A stretch of 64,000 nt of DNA, from assembly GCF_007828215.1 (NCBI RefSeq), contig NZ_VIUE01000006.1, positions 1 to 64,000 of the forward strand, read 5' to 3'. Positions 1 through 7,725 of this stretch are shown here, one piece after another. Below the pieces are notes generated by a model that had not been told where the DNA came from, did not search any database, and was given only the letters and a program-made list of their open reading frames with translations. A program made the position numbers and the translations under genes. Source of the stretch: Pseudomonas sp. SJZ074 (lineage in GTDB: Bacteria > Pseudomonadota > Gammaproteobacteria > Pseudomonadales > Pseudomonadaceae). Position 1 is the stretch's first letter. Every line of letters starts with the position of its first letter.

Positions 1-188
1 CACTCGAATAAGATTTACGCATATCCAAACACCTCAGATTTGGGCGCCATCATAGCGCCCGATTGAAGTGTCCAAAATCATTAGGCCAGTTCAGCTTGCC
101 CGCGAATGCGGAGTGTCAGTCAACATATCGTTAGCTGTTACACCGCTTTCGCGGGCAAGCCCGCTCCCACATTAGTCTTGTGGTGGTC
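1..188. other. Intergenic spacer with a REP-type inverted repeat
   Basis: No gene is seen. Bases 94-111 and 143-160 form an inverted repeat of 18 bp arms with one mismatch (GCTTGCCCGCGAATGCGG-type arm), followed by CCGCTCCCAC at 161-170. This is the 'cgcgggcaagcccgctcccac' REP family of fluorescent pseudomonads, arranged as a REPIN. It lies just beyond the 3' end of the lipoprotein gene and may stabilise or terminate that transcript. Confidence 0.7.
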
Positions 189-1055
189 TTAAGAGCGGGC
201 CGCTTTCAGGCATTTCAAATCAGTAAAGTCCTTCTTCACCCCGTCGATTTTCTTCAGCAGTCGTTCGCGCTGGGGCGGGGTGCTGTCGGCCATCAGGTCG
301 ATCAGCAGGCTGCGGGCCTGGGCTTCGGTGTTGTTGTAGGCCTCGCGGTAGGCCGGGGTCCAGAGGCTTTCGCGGTTGATCAGCAGTTGTTCGATGCGTT
401 TCGGAAAATCGGGGGCGTGGCGCTGGGCCACGGCGGCGCTGAACTGGTTTTGCCAGTGGGCGCGGTTGGCGATCCACTGCTGGTTCTGGTCGCCCAAGGC
501 GGTGGACCAGGCCACCACGCGCTGACGTTGGGCGATGTTGAGGGGGCCGAGCCAGTCGTTCAGGCGTTTTTCCATGCGTTCGCTGCGTTCCTGGATTTGC
601 CGTTGCAGCGACGGTTTGAGGTATTCCTGCTGGCGCTTGCGCTGGTCTTTGATGAACGCGGCGTCCATGTCGGCGACTTGTTCGTCGTTCAGGCCTTGCA
701 GCAATTCGATGGCTGACGGGGTGATTTCCCGAGCGGTTTCGGCGATGGCGGCCTTGGCTTCCCGGGTGCGCTGCTGCAGGGCTTCGTCGGTCACCTGATC
801 GGTCTGGACCATGGTCTTCAAGCGGTCCAGCCAATCGAGGTAACCGGGTAGTTGGGTGGTGCAGTGCCAGCTCAGGTGCTCCTTGAGGCGTTCGTTGAAC
901 CAGTCTTTTTGCTCGCCGTTGATCTCCAGATAGTCGTTGAGGGTCCAAGGGATGATCAGGTCGAGGTTGCGGTAGGCCAGGCCGATGCGGCTGCAGGCCG
1001 TGAGTAACAGCAGCAGGGCGATAAACGTGACGGTGCGTGTAAACCAGCGCGACAT
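189..1055 (-). CDS. DUF6279 family lipoprotein
   Basis: This 288-aa protein begins with a short basic stretch, a leucine-rich hydrophobic segment and a lipobox ending LLTAC, so Cys21 is the predicted lipidation site. Serine at +2 favours transport to the outer membrane by the Lol rule. The rest is charged, largely helical and rich in Glu, Gln and Arg, with no transmembrane segment or catalytic motif that I recognise. I place it in the DUF6279 family from its overall look (the 'RxxLDxIIPWxLNDYxxL' style start and repeated helical arms). Its function is unknown. It is transcribed alone, leftward, with a REP element behind it. The start is the ATG immediately before the signal peptide. Confidence 0.75.
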   Translation of the reverse strand: MSRWFTRTVTFIALLLLLTACSRIGLAYRNLDLIIPWTLNDYLEINGEQKDWFNERLKEHLSWHCTTQLPGYLDWLDRLKTMVQTDQVTDEALQQRTREAKAAIAETAREITPSAIELLQGLNDEQVADMDAAFIKDQRKRQQEYLKPSLQRQIQERSERMEKRLNDWLGPLNIAQRQRVVAWSTALGDQNQQWIANRAHWQNQFSAAVAQRHAPDFPKRIEQLLINRESLWTPAYREAYNNTEAQARSLLIDLMADSTPPQRERLLKKIDGVKKDFTDLKCLKAARS

Positions 1056-1118
1056 GAGCGAGTCCTTGCGAAGCCATCGGTGTTTTGTTTGAGCATGGCA
1101 GGCGCGCGGCAGTTCAGC

Positions 1119-1835
1119 CTAGTAAAACGGATGGGCCATCTTCAGGGTCAGCAGGCCGTCGCATTCGCTGTTGTGGCCGGAGTAGGCCGAACAGCTGCTG
1201 CCGCTGAGGCTGGAGTCGCTGTAGATCAGGTCCAGGTCGATGCCGCGCCACGGGCGGGAAATTTTCAACGACCAGTCGCTGAAACTGCCTACATAGCCGT
1301 TCTCGACCGAAACCGGCGTATTGAGCTGGTGGGTGGTGTATTTGGCGCTGATGCCGATGCCGAACGGCACGTTACCGCCCAGGTCGGCGAACAGCGTGCT
1401 GTTCTGTTTGTCCGGGTCGTTGCTCAAGGCTGCGCCGAAACGGCTGCCGAGCACGGTCAGGCCACCATAGAGTTCCTGGCTGTCGAGGGTGTCGACAGTG
1501 GGGTAGCTGTAGTGGATCAGGCCGACTTCGTAACCCAGGGTCTGGTCGAAGGGGTGTTTGAAACCCATGTAGGAATCCACTTCGAGGTCGGCGGAGGAGG
1601 TCAGGCCGGCGCTGGGTGACCATTGTCCAAAGTACCAGCCGCTGTCGTGGCTCAGGTCCAGGCCACCGTGAAATGAGCCGGTGCTCGAAGGCGTGACGAG
1701 GCCTTGGGCCATGCTGCGGGTGGGGCTGGTGCCGAGCTTGAGGTCGAAGTCGCCGAGTTCGCGCTGGAAGATCTGTCCGTGGACAGGAGAGCAGGCCAGC
1801 AGGCTGATGGTCAGCAAGGCAATGGGGATACGCAT
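1119..1835 (-). CDS. TorF-like putative outer membrane porin
   Basis: This 238-aa protein has an N-terminal signal sequence with likely cleavage after VHG near residue 20; an alternative reading as a lipobox (LLAC, Cys15) is possible. The mature part shows alternating aromatic and glycine strands (SGWYFGQWS, SADLEVDSYMGF, YEVGLIHYSYP) and ends in Phe-Tyr, the pattern of an outer-membrane beta-barrel with an aromatic C-terminal residue. The order of motifs matches the TorF family of putative porins (TIGR02001), usually about 220-260 aa. No substrate can be deduced from the sequence. It stands alone between the DUF6279 lipoprotein and a small gene, all leftward. Confidence 0.65.
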   Translation of the reverse strand: MRIPIALLTISLLACSPVHGQIFQRELGDFDLKLGTSPTRSMAQGLVTPSSTGSFHGGLDLSHDSGWYFGQWSPSAGLTSSADLEVDSYMGFKHPFDQTLGYEVGLIHYSYPTVDTLDSQELYGGLTVLGSRFGAALSNDPDKQNSTLFADLGGNVPFGIGISAKYTTHQLNTPVSVENGYVGSFSDWSLKISRPWRGIDLDLIYSDSSLSGSSCSAYSGHNSECDGLLTLKMAHPFY

Positions 1836-2022
1836 GCTTCACTCCGTGAATTAGCGAGGAGCAGGATAAGCTGGAACGCTTGAGCTAGAGAGGTGCAAGC
1901 ATACCCACGAATACCTGGCGGTGAAGGCCGTTCGTCGATTTTTACAGGTGGGATGTGGCAGGGGAGGTTCCAGTCCAAGCGCTTCGAAGCTCAAAGCGCT
2001 TTGGGACCAGGTGATGCGGGGA

Positions 2023-2211
2023 TTACTTCTTGCCCAGGCTGATCTGCTTGGATGGGCCGAATGTCTGGCCGCTGACGCCTTTGGCGATTTGCTGGATTTC
2101 ACCGCCGGATTTGAGGAACGCAGCGATCTGGTCGTTGATCGATTCGCTGGTTTCAACGGCTGGAGCTGGCTTTGCTTTGCTGTTGGATGCTTTTACACGC
2201 ATGGCGGCCAT
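2023..2211 (-). CDS. Small hypothetical protein with a SutA-like FLxxGGxIQxI motif
   Basis: This 62-aa, lysine-rich protein has a low-complexity N-terminus (KASNSKAKPAPA) followed by a helix and the motif FLKSGGEIQQIAKGV, ending SLGKK. The FLxxGGxIQxI core resembles the central motif I remember from SutA, the RNA-polymerase-binding regulator of Pseudomonas. The acidic tail of SutA is absent, so I do not call it SutA. Two ATG codons (2211 and 2202) are possible starts; an AGG lies three bases before the first. Codon use is like that of its neighbours, which supports a real gene. Function is unknown. Confidence 0.55.
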   Translation of the reverse strand: MAAMRVKASNSKAKPAPAVETSESINDQIAAFLKSGGEIQQIAKGVSGQTFGPSKQISLGKK

Positions 2212-2548
2212 TAACCTGTCGATAATTAATTGGGCCAGGCATCGTACAGGAAATACATGGCCCTTGCTTGGCTGATATCCCGCTGATTGATCTGGATAGG
2301 GCTGGTTAATGGGTGGATTTATACCGCAGTCATTGTCCTAAGCCACTGTTTTAAATAACAACCGTCAAGGAAATATACCGTCAACTGGCCTGTGCGAATC
2401 GGTCGCATGGGTATCGTCTGCCTGACGAATGGCCGCTCCAGAGATGAAAACCCTGGAAAATCAAGGTCGGGGCGGGTGCTTTCCGCTGTCCACGAATCGC
2501 ACCGCAAAACCGGGTAGAATGCCGCCCACGCAACGAGGGTATTCGGAA
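2212..2548. other. Divergent intergenic region, no gene seen
   Basis: This stretch of 337 bp lies between the divergent small protein and the S1 protein gene. It is AT-richer than its surroundings between about 2280 and 2390, as expected of promoters. I could not assign a convincing -35/-10 pair, operator or RNA element. Confidence 0.5.
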
Positions 2549-3385
2549 ATGGCTTTAGTCGGGCGCTACAACAGTTTGCAAGTGGTTAAACATACGAACT
2601 TCGGTTTATATCTGGACGGTGGTGCGGACGGCGAAATTCTTTTGCCCAATCGTTATATTCCCAAGGATATTCCCAGCGAAGATGAAGACTGGCTCAATGT
2701 TTTCATTTATCTGGACAGCGACGACAAACTGATCGCAACCACGGAAAAACCCAAAGTCCAGGTCGGTGAATTCGCCAGCCTGAAAGTGGTTGAAGTCAAC
2801 AGCATCGGTGTGTTCCTCGACTGGGGCCTGCCCAAGGATCTGTTGCTGCCGTTCTCGGAAGAGAAACGCCAGATGGCCGCCGGGGATTATTGTGTGGTGC
2901 ATGTCTATCTCGACAAGCACACCCGCCGGATCACTGCCACTGCACGCCTGGACCGTTACCTGGACAAGACGCCGGCCAACTACACGCCGGGACAGGAAGT
3001 GGATCTGCTGGTTGCCGAGGCCACCGACATGGGCTTCAAGGCGATCATCAATAACCGCCACTGGGGACTTATCCACAAGAACGAAGTCTTTAAGTTTCTG
3101 CGCCCAGGCAAGCAGGAAAAAGGCTACATCAAGGAAATCCGTGCGGACGGCAAGATCAGCCTGAGCCTGCAGCCGGTGGGCCAGGAAGCCGCCACCAGCC
3201 TGAATGCCAAGATCCTCGCCAAGTTGCGCGACAACAACGGCACCCTGCCAGTCAGCGACAAGAGCGATCCGGCGCTGATCAGCAGCCTGTTTGGCGTGAG
3301 CAAGGGCAACTTCAAGAAAGCCATTGGTGCGCTGTACAAGAATGGGCAGATTGTCATTCATGCGGATCGTATTGAGTTGAGCTGA
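2549..3385 (+). CDS. CvfB family S1-domain RNA-binding protein
   Basis: The protein of 278 aa carries a tandem array of S1-like OB folds: one near residues 1-60 (VGRYNSLQVVKHTNFGLYL), a second about 68-130 (VGEFASLKVVEVNSIGVFL), a third about 145-225 (PGQEVDLLVAEATDMGFKA, then KISLSLQP), and a C-terminal winged-helix region (LFGVSKGNFKKAIGALY). This is the architecture of CvfB/YitL RNA-binding proteins, known in Staphylococcus as virulence regulators; the role in Pseudomonas is not established. The chosen ATG has a GAGGG ribosome site 8 bases upstream. An upstream in-frame extension of 40 residues has no family counterpart and was discarded. A perfect hairpin follows the gene. Confidence 0.85.
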   Translation: MALVGRYNSLQVVKHTNFGLYLDGGADGEILLPNRYIPKDIPSEDEDWLNVFIYLDSDDKLIATTEKPKVQVGEFASLKVVEVNSIGVFLDWGLPKDLLLPFSEEKRQMAAGDYCVVHVYLDKHTRRITATARLDRYLDKTPANYTPGQEVDLLVAEATDMGFKAIINNRHWGLIHKNEVFKFLRPGKQEKGYIKEIRADGKISLSLQPVGQEAATSLNAKILAKLRDNNGTLPVSDKSDPALISSLFGVSKGNFKKAIGALYKNGQIVIHADRIELS

Positions 3386-3425
3386 TCTTTCAGTCGACTA
3401 CAGCATTTGTGTCGGAAAGGATGTT

Positions 3426-3459
3426 TTTGTGGCGAGGGGATGAATCCCCTCGCCACAAA
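3426..3459. repeat. Perfect REP hairpin after the S1 protein gene
   Basis: Arms 3426-3441 and 3444-3459 are perfect reverse complements around a 2-base centre (TTTGTGGCGAGGGGAT and its complement). This is the 'gtggcgagggg' REP family, which recurs at 9171-9301, 12389-12406 (half) and 42892-42921. It could act as a transcript end or stabiliser for the upstream gene. Confidence 0.75.
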
Positions 3460-3500
3460 GTGCTGGGTCTAACCTTTTGATCTGGCTGTATACAAAATTC

Positions 3501-3638
3501 TGCACCTTTAGCATGCATTCGCGCCCTGTTCGTGGGCGTATGTCCCTTCCTGCGCGCTATGAAATCCCGCGGCACGCCGTGGTTTGTCTCACATTTTCCT
3601 GCTATGGCACGCATTCTGCGTATCGCTTCGTATACAAA
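3501..3638 (+). promoter_or_regulatory. Candidate sigma-54 promoter and flanking operator-like sites
   Basis: TGGCACGCATTCTGC at 3605-3619 has the -24 GG (3606-3607) and -12 GC (3618-3619) exactly 10 bases apart and one mismatch to the core consensus. A 17-bp NtrC-like element (TGCACC-N5-CATGCA) lies at 3501-3517, with its left half ideal and its right half weak. GTATACAAA occurs twice, at 3488-3496 and 3630-3638, the second on the expected start of transcription. Together they suggest nitrogen-controlled activation and a separate repressor. All are pattern matches only. Confidence 0.45.
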
Positions 3639-3714
3639 CCATGCCGGCTCCCGTGCGCAGTATGGTGAGCAGATCATCTCGGGGGCACGGCGGTATCCAT
3701 AAGGAGCCTCCCCG

Positions 3715-5169
3715 ATGTCTGAGCAATTGCCCAACGGCTACAGCCCCCGCCTCTATAACCAGGATTTGGGCCCGCTGCCGCAGAAATGGAATTGGTACAA
3801 CATTTTCGCGTTCTGGATGAGCGATGTGCACAGCGTCGGTGGCTATGTGTTCGCCGCCAGCCTGTTCGCGTTGGGGCTGGCGAGTTGGCAGGTGTTGATC
3901 GCGCTGTTGGGCGGGATTTGCATCGTGCAGGTGATCGCTAATCTGGTGGCCAGGCCGAGCCAGCAGGCGGCGGTTCCGTATCCGGTGATCTGTCGGCTGG
4001 CGTTCGGAGTGTTCGGCGCGAACATCCCGGCGGTGATTCGCGGCTTGATTGCCGTCGCGTGGTACGGCATACAGACGTACCTGGCCTCCAGTGCGCTGAT
4101 CATCGTGGTGTTGCGGTTTTTTCCTTCAATGGAAGTCTTCGCGACGCCGCATTTCGCCGGTTTGTCTTACCTGGGTTGGTTTGGTTTCCTCAGCCTGTGG
4201 TTCGTCCAGGCGCTGGTGTTCTGGGCGGGCATGGAGTCGATCCGCCGTTTCATCGACTGGGCGGGGCCAGTGGTCTATGCCGTGATGTTTCTGCTGGCCG
4301 GCTGGATCGTATGGAAGGCCGGTTGGAACAACATCAGCTTTACCCTGACGGAAAAATCCCTGTCCGGCTGGCAGGCGTTTGGTCAGGTGATCGTGGCGAC
4401 GGCCCTGGTGGTGTCGTACTTTTCCGGGCCGACCCTCAATTTTGGCGATTTCAGCCGCTACTGCCGGAGCATGTCTGACGTGCGCCGGGGTAATTTCTGG
4501 GGGCTGCCGGTGAATTTCCTGGCGTTCTCGCTGGTCACCGTGGTGATTGTTTCCGGGACCTTGCCGGTGTTCGGCGAAATGCTCCATGACCCGATCGCCA
4601 CCGTGGCGCGCGTCGACAACAATGTGGCGGTGTTGCTGGGGGCCTTCGCCTTCGTGACGGCCACCGTCGGCATCAATATTGTTGCCAACTTCGTCTCGCC
4701 GGCCTTCGACTTCGCCAACGTCACCCCCAGCAAGATCAGTTGGCGTGCCGGCGGCATGATCGCTGCGCTGGCGTCGATTTTCATCACGCCCTGGAACCTG
4801 TTCAACAATCCTGAAGTGATCCATTACACCCTGGATGTGCTGGCAGCCTTCATCGGCCCACTGTTCGGCATTCTGCTGGTTGACTTCTACCTGATCAAAA
4901 AGCAGTGGATTGACGTCGATGCGCTGTTCGATGACAGCCCGAGCGGGCGTTATTACTACAGCGGCGGTATCAATTGGACGGCGGTCAAGGCGTTGGCACC
5001 GGCGACGCTGATGGGCGTGGCGATCACCTTCACACCGCTGTTGCAACCGATGGCCAACTTCGCCTGGTTCACCGGCTGCTTCCTTGGCGGAGTATTGTAT
5101 TTTGCCCTGGCGCGGCGTGAGTCGGTCGCGCAACCGAGCCCATCGTTCAGCTCTGTCGGCCAGGCCTGA
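3715..5169 (+). CDS. NCS1 family nucleobase/hydantoin-type permease
   Basis: This 484-aa integral membrane protein has about twelve hydrophobic helices and the N-terminal NCS1 signature (LPQKWNWYNIFAFWMSDVHS) typical of nucleobase:cation symporter-1 proteins related to allantoin, hydantoin and uracil permeases. The conserved SGPTLNFGDFSRYC segment and FGILLVDFYLIKK near the end agree with the family, as does the length. It would import a purine or pyrimidine breakdown compound as a nitrogen source; which one cannot be read from the sequence. The ATG has an AAGGAG site 7 bases upstream. It is monocistronic, with a convergent MFS gene immediately downstream. The candidate sigma-54 promoter fits nitrogen regulation. 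Confidence 0.85.
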   Translation: MSEQLPNGYSPRLYNQDLGPLPQKWNWYNIFAFWMSDVHSVGGYVFAASLFALGLASWQVLIALLGGICIVQVIANLVARPSQQAAVPYPVICRLAFGVFGANIPAVIRGLIAVAWYGIQTYLASSALIIVVLRFFPSMEVFATPHFAGLSYLGWFGFLSLWFVQALVFWAGMESIRRFIDWAGPVVYAVMFLLAGWIVWKAGWNNISFTLTEKSLSGWQAFGQVIVATALVVSYFSGPTLNFGDFSRYCRSMSDVRRGNFWGLPVNFLAFSLVTVVIVSGTLPVFGEMLHDPIATVARVDNNVAVLLGAFAFVTATVGINIVANFVSPAFDFANVTPSKISWRAGGMIAALASIFITPWNLFNNPEVIHYTLDVLAAFIGPLFGILLVDFYLIKKQWIDVDALFDDSPSGRYYYSGGINWTAVKALAPATLMGVAITFTPLLQPMANFAWFTGCFLGGVLYFALARRESVAQPSPSFSSVGQA

Positions 5170-6336
5170 TCAACGCAAGGCAGTTTGGGGGCAGGGGGCC
5201 ATCGCGCTCCGGCGGGGTAGCAGCAACCCACCGGCCAGCACCAGTCCGCAGCCGGCAACGATCAGTGCCGGTTGCAGGCCACCGCTGAAGTGGCTGCTCA
5301 GCGCCGCCAGTAGCGGCCCGCTGAGCTGGCCCACGGCAAAGCAGGCGGTCAGCAACCCGGCGTTGCGCTGGTTGGCATGGGGCGCCAGTTCCCGGGAGCG
5401 CAGCATCACCAGTTGCATGCACGCCAGGAACGGCGTGCCACACAGGATGACCCCCAGTGCCAGCCCTGGCCCGTTCCCCAGCAGGCAGGCGAACACCCCG
5501 GCGGCCTGCAACCATAACGTGCCGATCAACCAGCGGCCGGTGCTGTTCGGCGCCGGCCGACGCAGGCTCACCAGCAGCACACCGAGGGCGGCGGCCAGGC
5601 CGAAGCAGGGCCAGAACAGGTCGGCCTGCCATTGACCGTGGAATTGCGCCGAGGCCATCTGCGACAGGAACGTCGCGGGGATGATGTAGCCCACGCCGTA
5701 CAAGGCGTACACCACGCCGAGCCGGGCAATGCCACGGTTCGGCGAAGAGCCGGCCGGCGGCGCAACGGTTACCGCAGCAGCGGGTTGCGGCAGGATCGGC
5801 AGCACCACCAGCAGCATCGTCAAGGCCACTCCGGCATACACCAGCCACAGCGTGGCGGACGTCTGGCCCAACAGGTTCGAGCCCAAGGCCAGCAGGCCTG
5901 TGAGAAAAATCCCCAGCCCCGGTCCGGCAAATACCAGCGCACCCAGTCGTGGCCGTCCCGCCGCGGCTGCCAGGGGTTGGCTCAAGGCCGTGATCATCAC
6001 CAGCACCCAGGCACTCGCCACGCCCGTGCCGAAGCGCAGCGCCAGGTGCGGCCAGAAGCCCCAGGCCCAGAACGATGCCAGGGTCAGTAGCACGCATAGC
6101 CACAGGCCGCCGAGCAAACGTCGACGCACTTGTTCCGGGCGCTGGGCGAACATCGCGTCCAGCGCGCCGAGGAAATAACCCAGGTAGTTGGCGGCTGCAA
6201 TCAGACCGGCGGCGGTCAAGTCGATCTGACCTTCGCCGATGAGATGAGGTAACTGAGGTGTAAGGGCGAAGCGGCCGATGCCCATGGCCATCATCAAGGC
6301 GATGAAGCTGGCGAGCAAGCGAACAAGGGGCGACAT
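5170..6336 (-). CDS. YbfB/YjiJ family MFS transporter
   Basis: This 388-aa protein has twelve predicted transmembrane helices and the family opening ALMMAMGIGRFALTPQLPHL, followed by the AANYLGYFLGAL helix, which is diagnostic of YbfB/YjiJ-type major facilitator proteins. The substrate is unknown; relatives are putative exporters. I start at the second ATG of the frame, because GGAG lies 7 bases before it while the ATG five codons upstream has no ribosome site. The gene ends directly against the NCS1 permease gene (convergent) and is divergent from a LysR gene with a 102-bp intergenic region, a classic regulator-target pair. Confidence 0.85.
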   Translation of the reverse strand: MSPLVRLLASFIALMMAMGIGRFALTPQLPHLIGEGQIDLTAAGLIAAANYLGYFLGALDAMFAQRPEQVRRRLLGGLWLCVLLTLASFWAWGFWPHLALRFGTGVASAWVLVMITALSQPLAAAAGRPRLGALVFAGPGLGIFLTGLLALGSNLLGQTSATLWLVYAGVALTMLLVVLPILPQPAAAVTVAPPAGSSPNRGIARLGVVYALYGVGYIIPATFLSQMASAQFHGQWQADLFWPCFGLAAALGVLLVSLRRPAPNSTGRWLIGTLWLQAAGVFACLLGNGPGLALGVILCGTPFLACMQLVMLRSRELAPHANQRNAGLLTACFAVGQLSGPLLAALSSHFSGGLQPALIVAGCGLVLAGGLLLPRRSAMAPCPQTALR

Positions 6337-6387
6337 GGTCGTTCTCCACATTGAGGCGAATGACCGTCAGGCTAGAACCGATTGACT

Positions 6388-6402
6388 TTCAATAAAAATG
6401 AA
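6388..6402. promoter_or_regulatory. Candidate LysR operator between MFS gene and regulator
   Basis: TTCA-N7-TGAA (TTCAATAAAAATGAA) is a 15-bp interrupted palindrome with the T-N11-A spacing that LysR-type regulators recognise. It lies 37 bases before the LysR start and 52 before the divergent MFS start, so one site could serve both promoters. No binding data exist for it. Confidence 0.45.
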
Positions 6403-6438
6403 TAATAGTGAGTAACTTGTTCCTTTTTGGAGAATGTC

Positions 6439-7332
6439 GTGGAGTTCAGTCAGTTGCGGATCTTCCAGGCCGTGGCCGAGGAAGGGTCCATCACCCGTGC
6501 CGCCGAGCGCCTGCACCGGGTACCGTCGAATCTGTCGACCCGGCTCAAGCAGCTTGAGGAGCAACTGGGTGTGGATCTTTTCCTGCGGGAGCGTCAGCGT
6601 TTGCAGCTATCGCCAGCAGGAAAAGTCCTGTTGGACTATGCGGCCAAGCTCTTTGCCTTGCACGACGAAGCCCATGCGGCCGTGCAGGGCGGGCAACCGG
6701 CCGGGGAGTTTGTGTTGGGCACCATGTACAGCACGGCGGCGATACATCTGCCGGACCTGCTGGCCAGTTATCACCGGGCGTATCCGGCGGTGAACCTGCA
6801 AGTGCAGTCCGGGCCCAGCGGCGAATTGCTTGAGGGCCTGCTCACCGGGCGGCTCGATGCGGCGCTGGTGGATGGCCCGCTGGAACTGGCGGGGCTGGAC
6901 GGCGTGCCGTTGTGCGACGAGCGATTGGTGGTGATCACCGAAGCCGATCATCCGCCGGTGCGCAGTGCGCTGGATGTGCAGGGCCGCTCCGTGTTTACTT
7001 TTCGCCGGGGTTGTTCGTACCGCATGCGCCTGGAGGCCTGGTTTTCCCATGATCACGCAACCATGGGCCGGGCGATGGAGATCGAGTCTTACCAGGGGAT
7101 GCTGGCGTGCGTGATTGCCGGGTCCGGGGTGGCGTTGTTGTCCGAGTCGATGCTGGCCAGTATGCCGGGCCGCGAGCGGGTGGCGGTGCACCCGTTGGCC
7201 GAGCCGTTTGCCAGCGCCACGACCTGGCTGATGTGGCGCAAAGGCATGGTCGGGGCCAACCTGAACGCCTGGATCGAGTTGCAGCAACAGGCCTGGCCGC
7301 GAACGCCCGTGGCGACGGCCCAATCGGCTTGA
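6439..7332 (+). CDS. LysR family regulator, PtrR/YneJ-like
   Basis: The 297-aa protein has a winged helix-turn-helix at residues 1-60 (FSQLRIFQAVAEEGSITRAA, then HRVPSNLSTRLKQLEEQLG) and a periplasmic-binding-like co-inducer domain. Several stretches (RVPSNLSTR, SGPSGELLEGLL, MESYHGML-like ESYQGMLACVIAGSGVAL) match what I remember of E. coli YneJ/PtrR, a regulator of putrescine use. I choose GTG at 6439 because GGAG lies 6 bases before it; a TTG start four codons earlier lacks a site. It is divergent from the MFS gene, which is its most likely target. The effector is not known. Confidence 0.85.
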   Translation: MEFSQLRIFQAVAEEGSITRAAERLHRVPSNLSTRLKQLEEQLGVDLFLRERQRLQLSPAGKVLLDYAAKLFALHDEAHAAVQGGQPAGEFVLGTMYSTAAIHLPDLLASYHRAYPAVNLQVQSGPSGELLEGLLTGRLDAALVDGPLELAGLDGVPLCDERLVVITEADHPPVRSALDVQGRSVFTFRRGCSYRMRLEAWFSHDHATMGRAMEIESYQGMLACVIAGSGVALLSESMLASMPGRERVAVHPLAEPFASATTWLMWRKGMVGANLNAWIELQQQAWPRTPVATAQSA

Positions 7333-7471
7333 CCTACGGGCTCGGGATTTGGATCAATTCAGTAACAGATCATTGCAAACAGAGACGAGCATTGCGCAGC
7401 ACATCGGACTATTATCAACGCGAAGGGGCCACAGAAATCTGCCGCTCGCACGACCCTGAGGGGGCACCACG

Positions 7472-7600
7472 ATGAAAGAGAAAATCCAGAACTGGCTTCA
7501 CGACCTGGGTGTCGCGCTCGGCCTGATCGAACCGCCCATGCAGCCGATTCCAATTCGCACCGATGACGAGCAACGCCGCCGCCAGCCGCGTCGCCGCTGA
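7472..7600 (+). CDS. PA1414-like 42-aa small protein
   Basis: The ORF encodes 42 residues beginning MKEKIQNWLHDLGVALGLIE and ending in an Arg/Gln-rich tail (RRRQPRRR). It matches the small conserved protein I know as PA1414 of P. aeruginosa, including the amphipathic N-terminal helix and the proline-rich middle. In P. aeruginosa the transcript of this locus is oxygen-regulated and its 3' region yields the small RNA SicX. Here the ATG follows GAGGGGG at a good distance. A partial Anr-type box lies at 7405-7418 (ATCAA half exact). A 23-bp-arm REPIN starts 22 bases after the stop, so any 3'-derived RNA would be very short or would include the repeat. Confidence 0.8.
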   Translation: MKEKIQNWLHDLGVALGLIEPPMQPIPIRTDDEQRRRQPRRR

Positions 7601-7621
7601 TTACCTGTCAGGTCGATTTTT

Positions 7622-7710
7622 TGTGGGAGCGAGCCTGCTCGCGAATGCGTTGTACCAGCAGCATATGTAGTCGCTGATACGCCGCCATCGCGAGCAGGCT
7701 CGCTCCCACA
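7622..7710. repeat. REPIN with perfect 23-bp arms
   Basis: Arms 7622-7644 and 7688-7710 are perfect reverse complements (TGTGGGAGCGAGCCTGCTCG-type) separated by 43 bases. It is a doublet of inverted REPs of the 'gtgggagcgagcctgctcgcga' family, sitting between the convergent ends of the PA1414-like gene and the sodium:solute symporter gene, where it could block read-through in both directions. Confidence 0.85.
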
Positions 7711-7725
7711 GTCGTTTACCGACTA

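Noticed and set aside
7600..7622. Rho-independent terminator after the PA1414-like gene (ACCTGTCAGGT then T run)
   Set aside because: The palindrome leaves almost no loop and the usable stem is only three pairs; the REPIN is the stronger structure.
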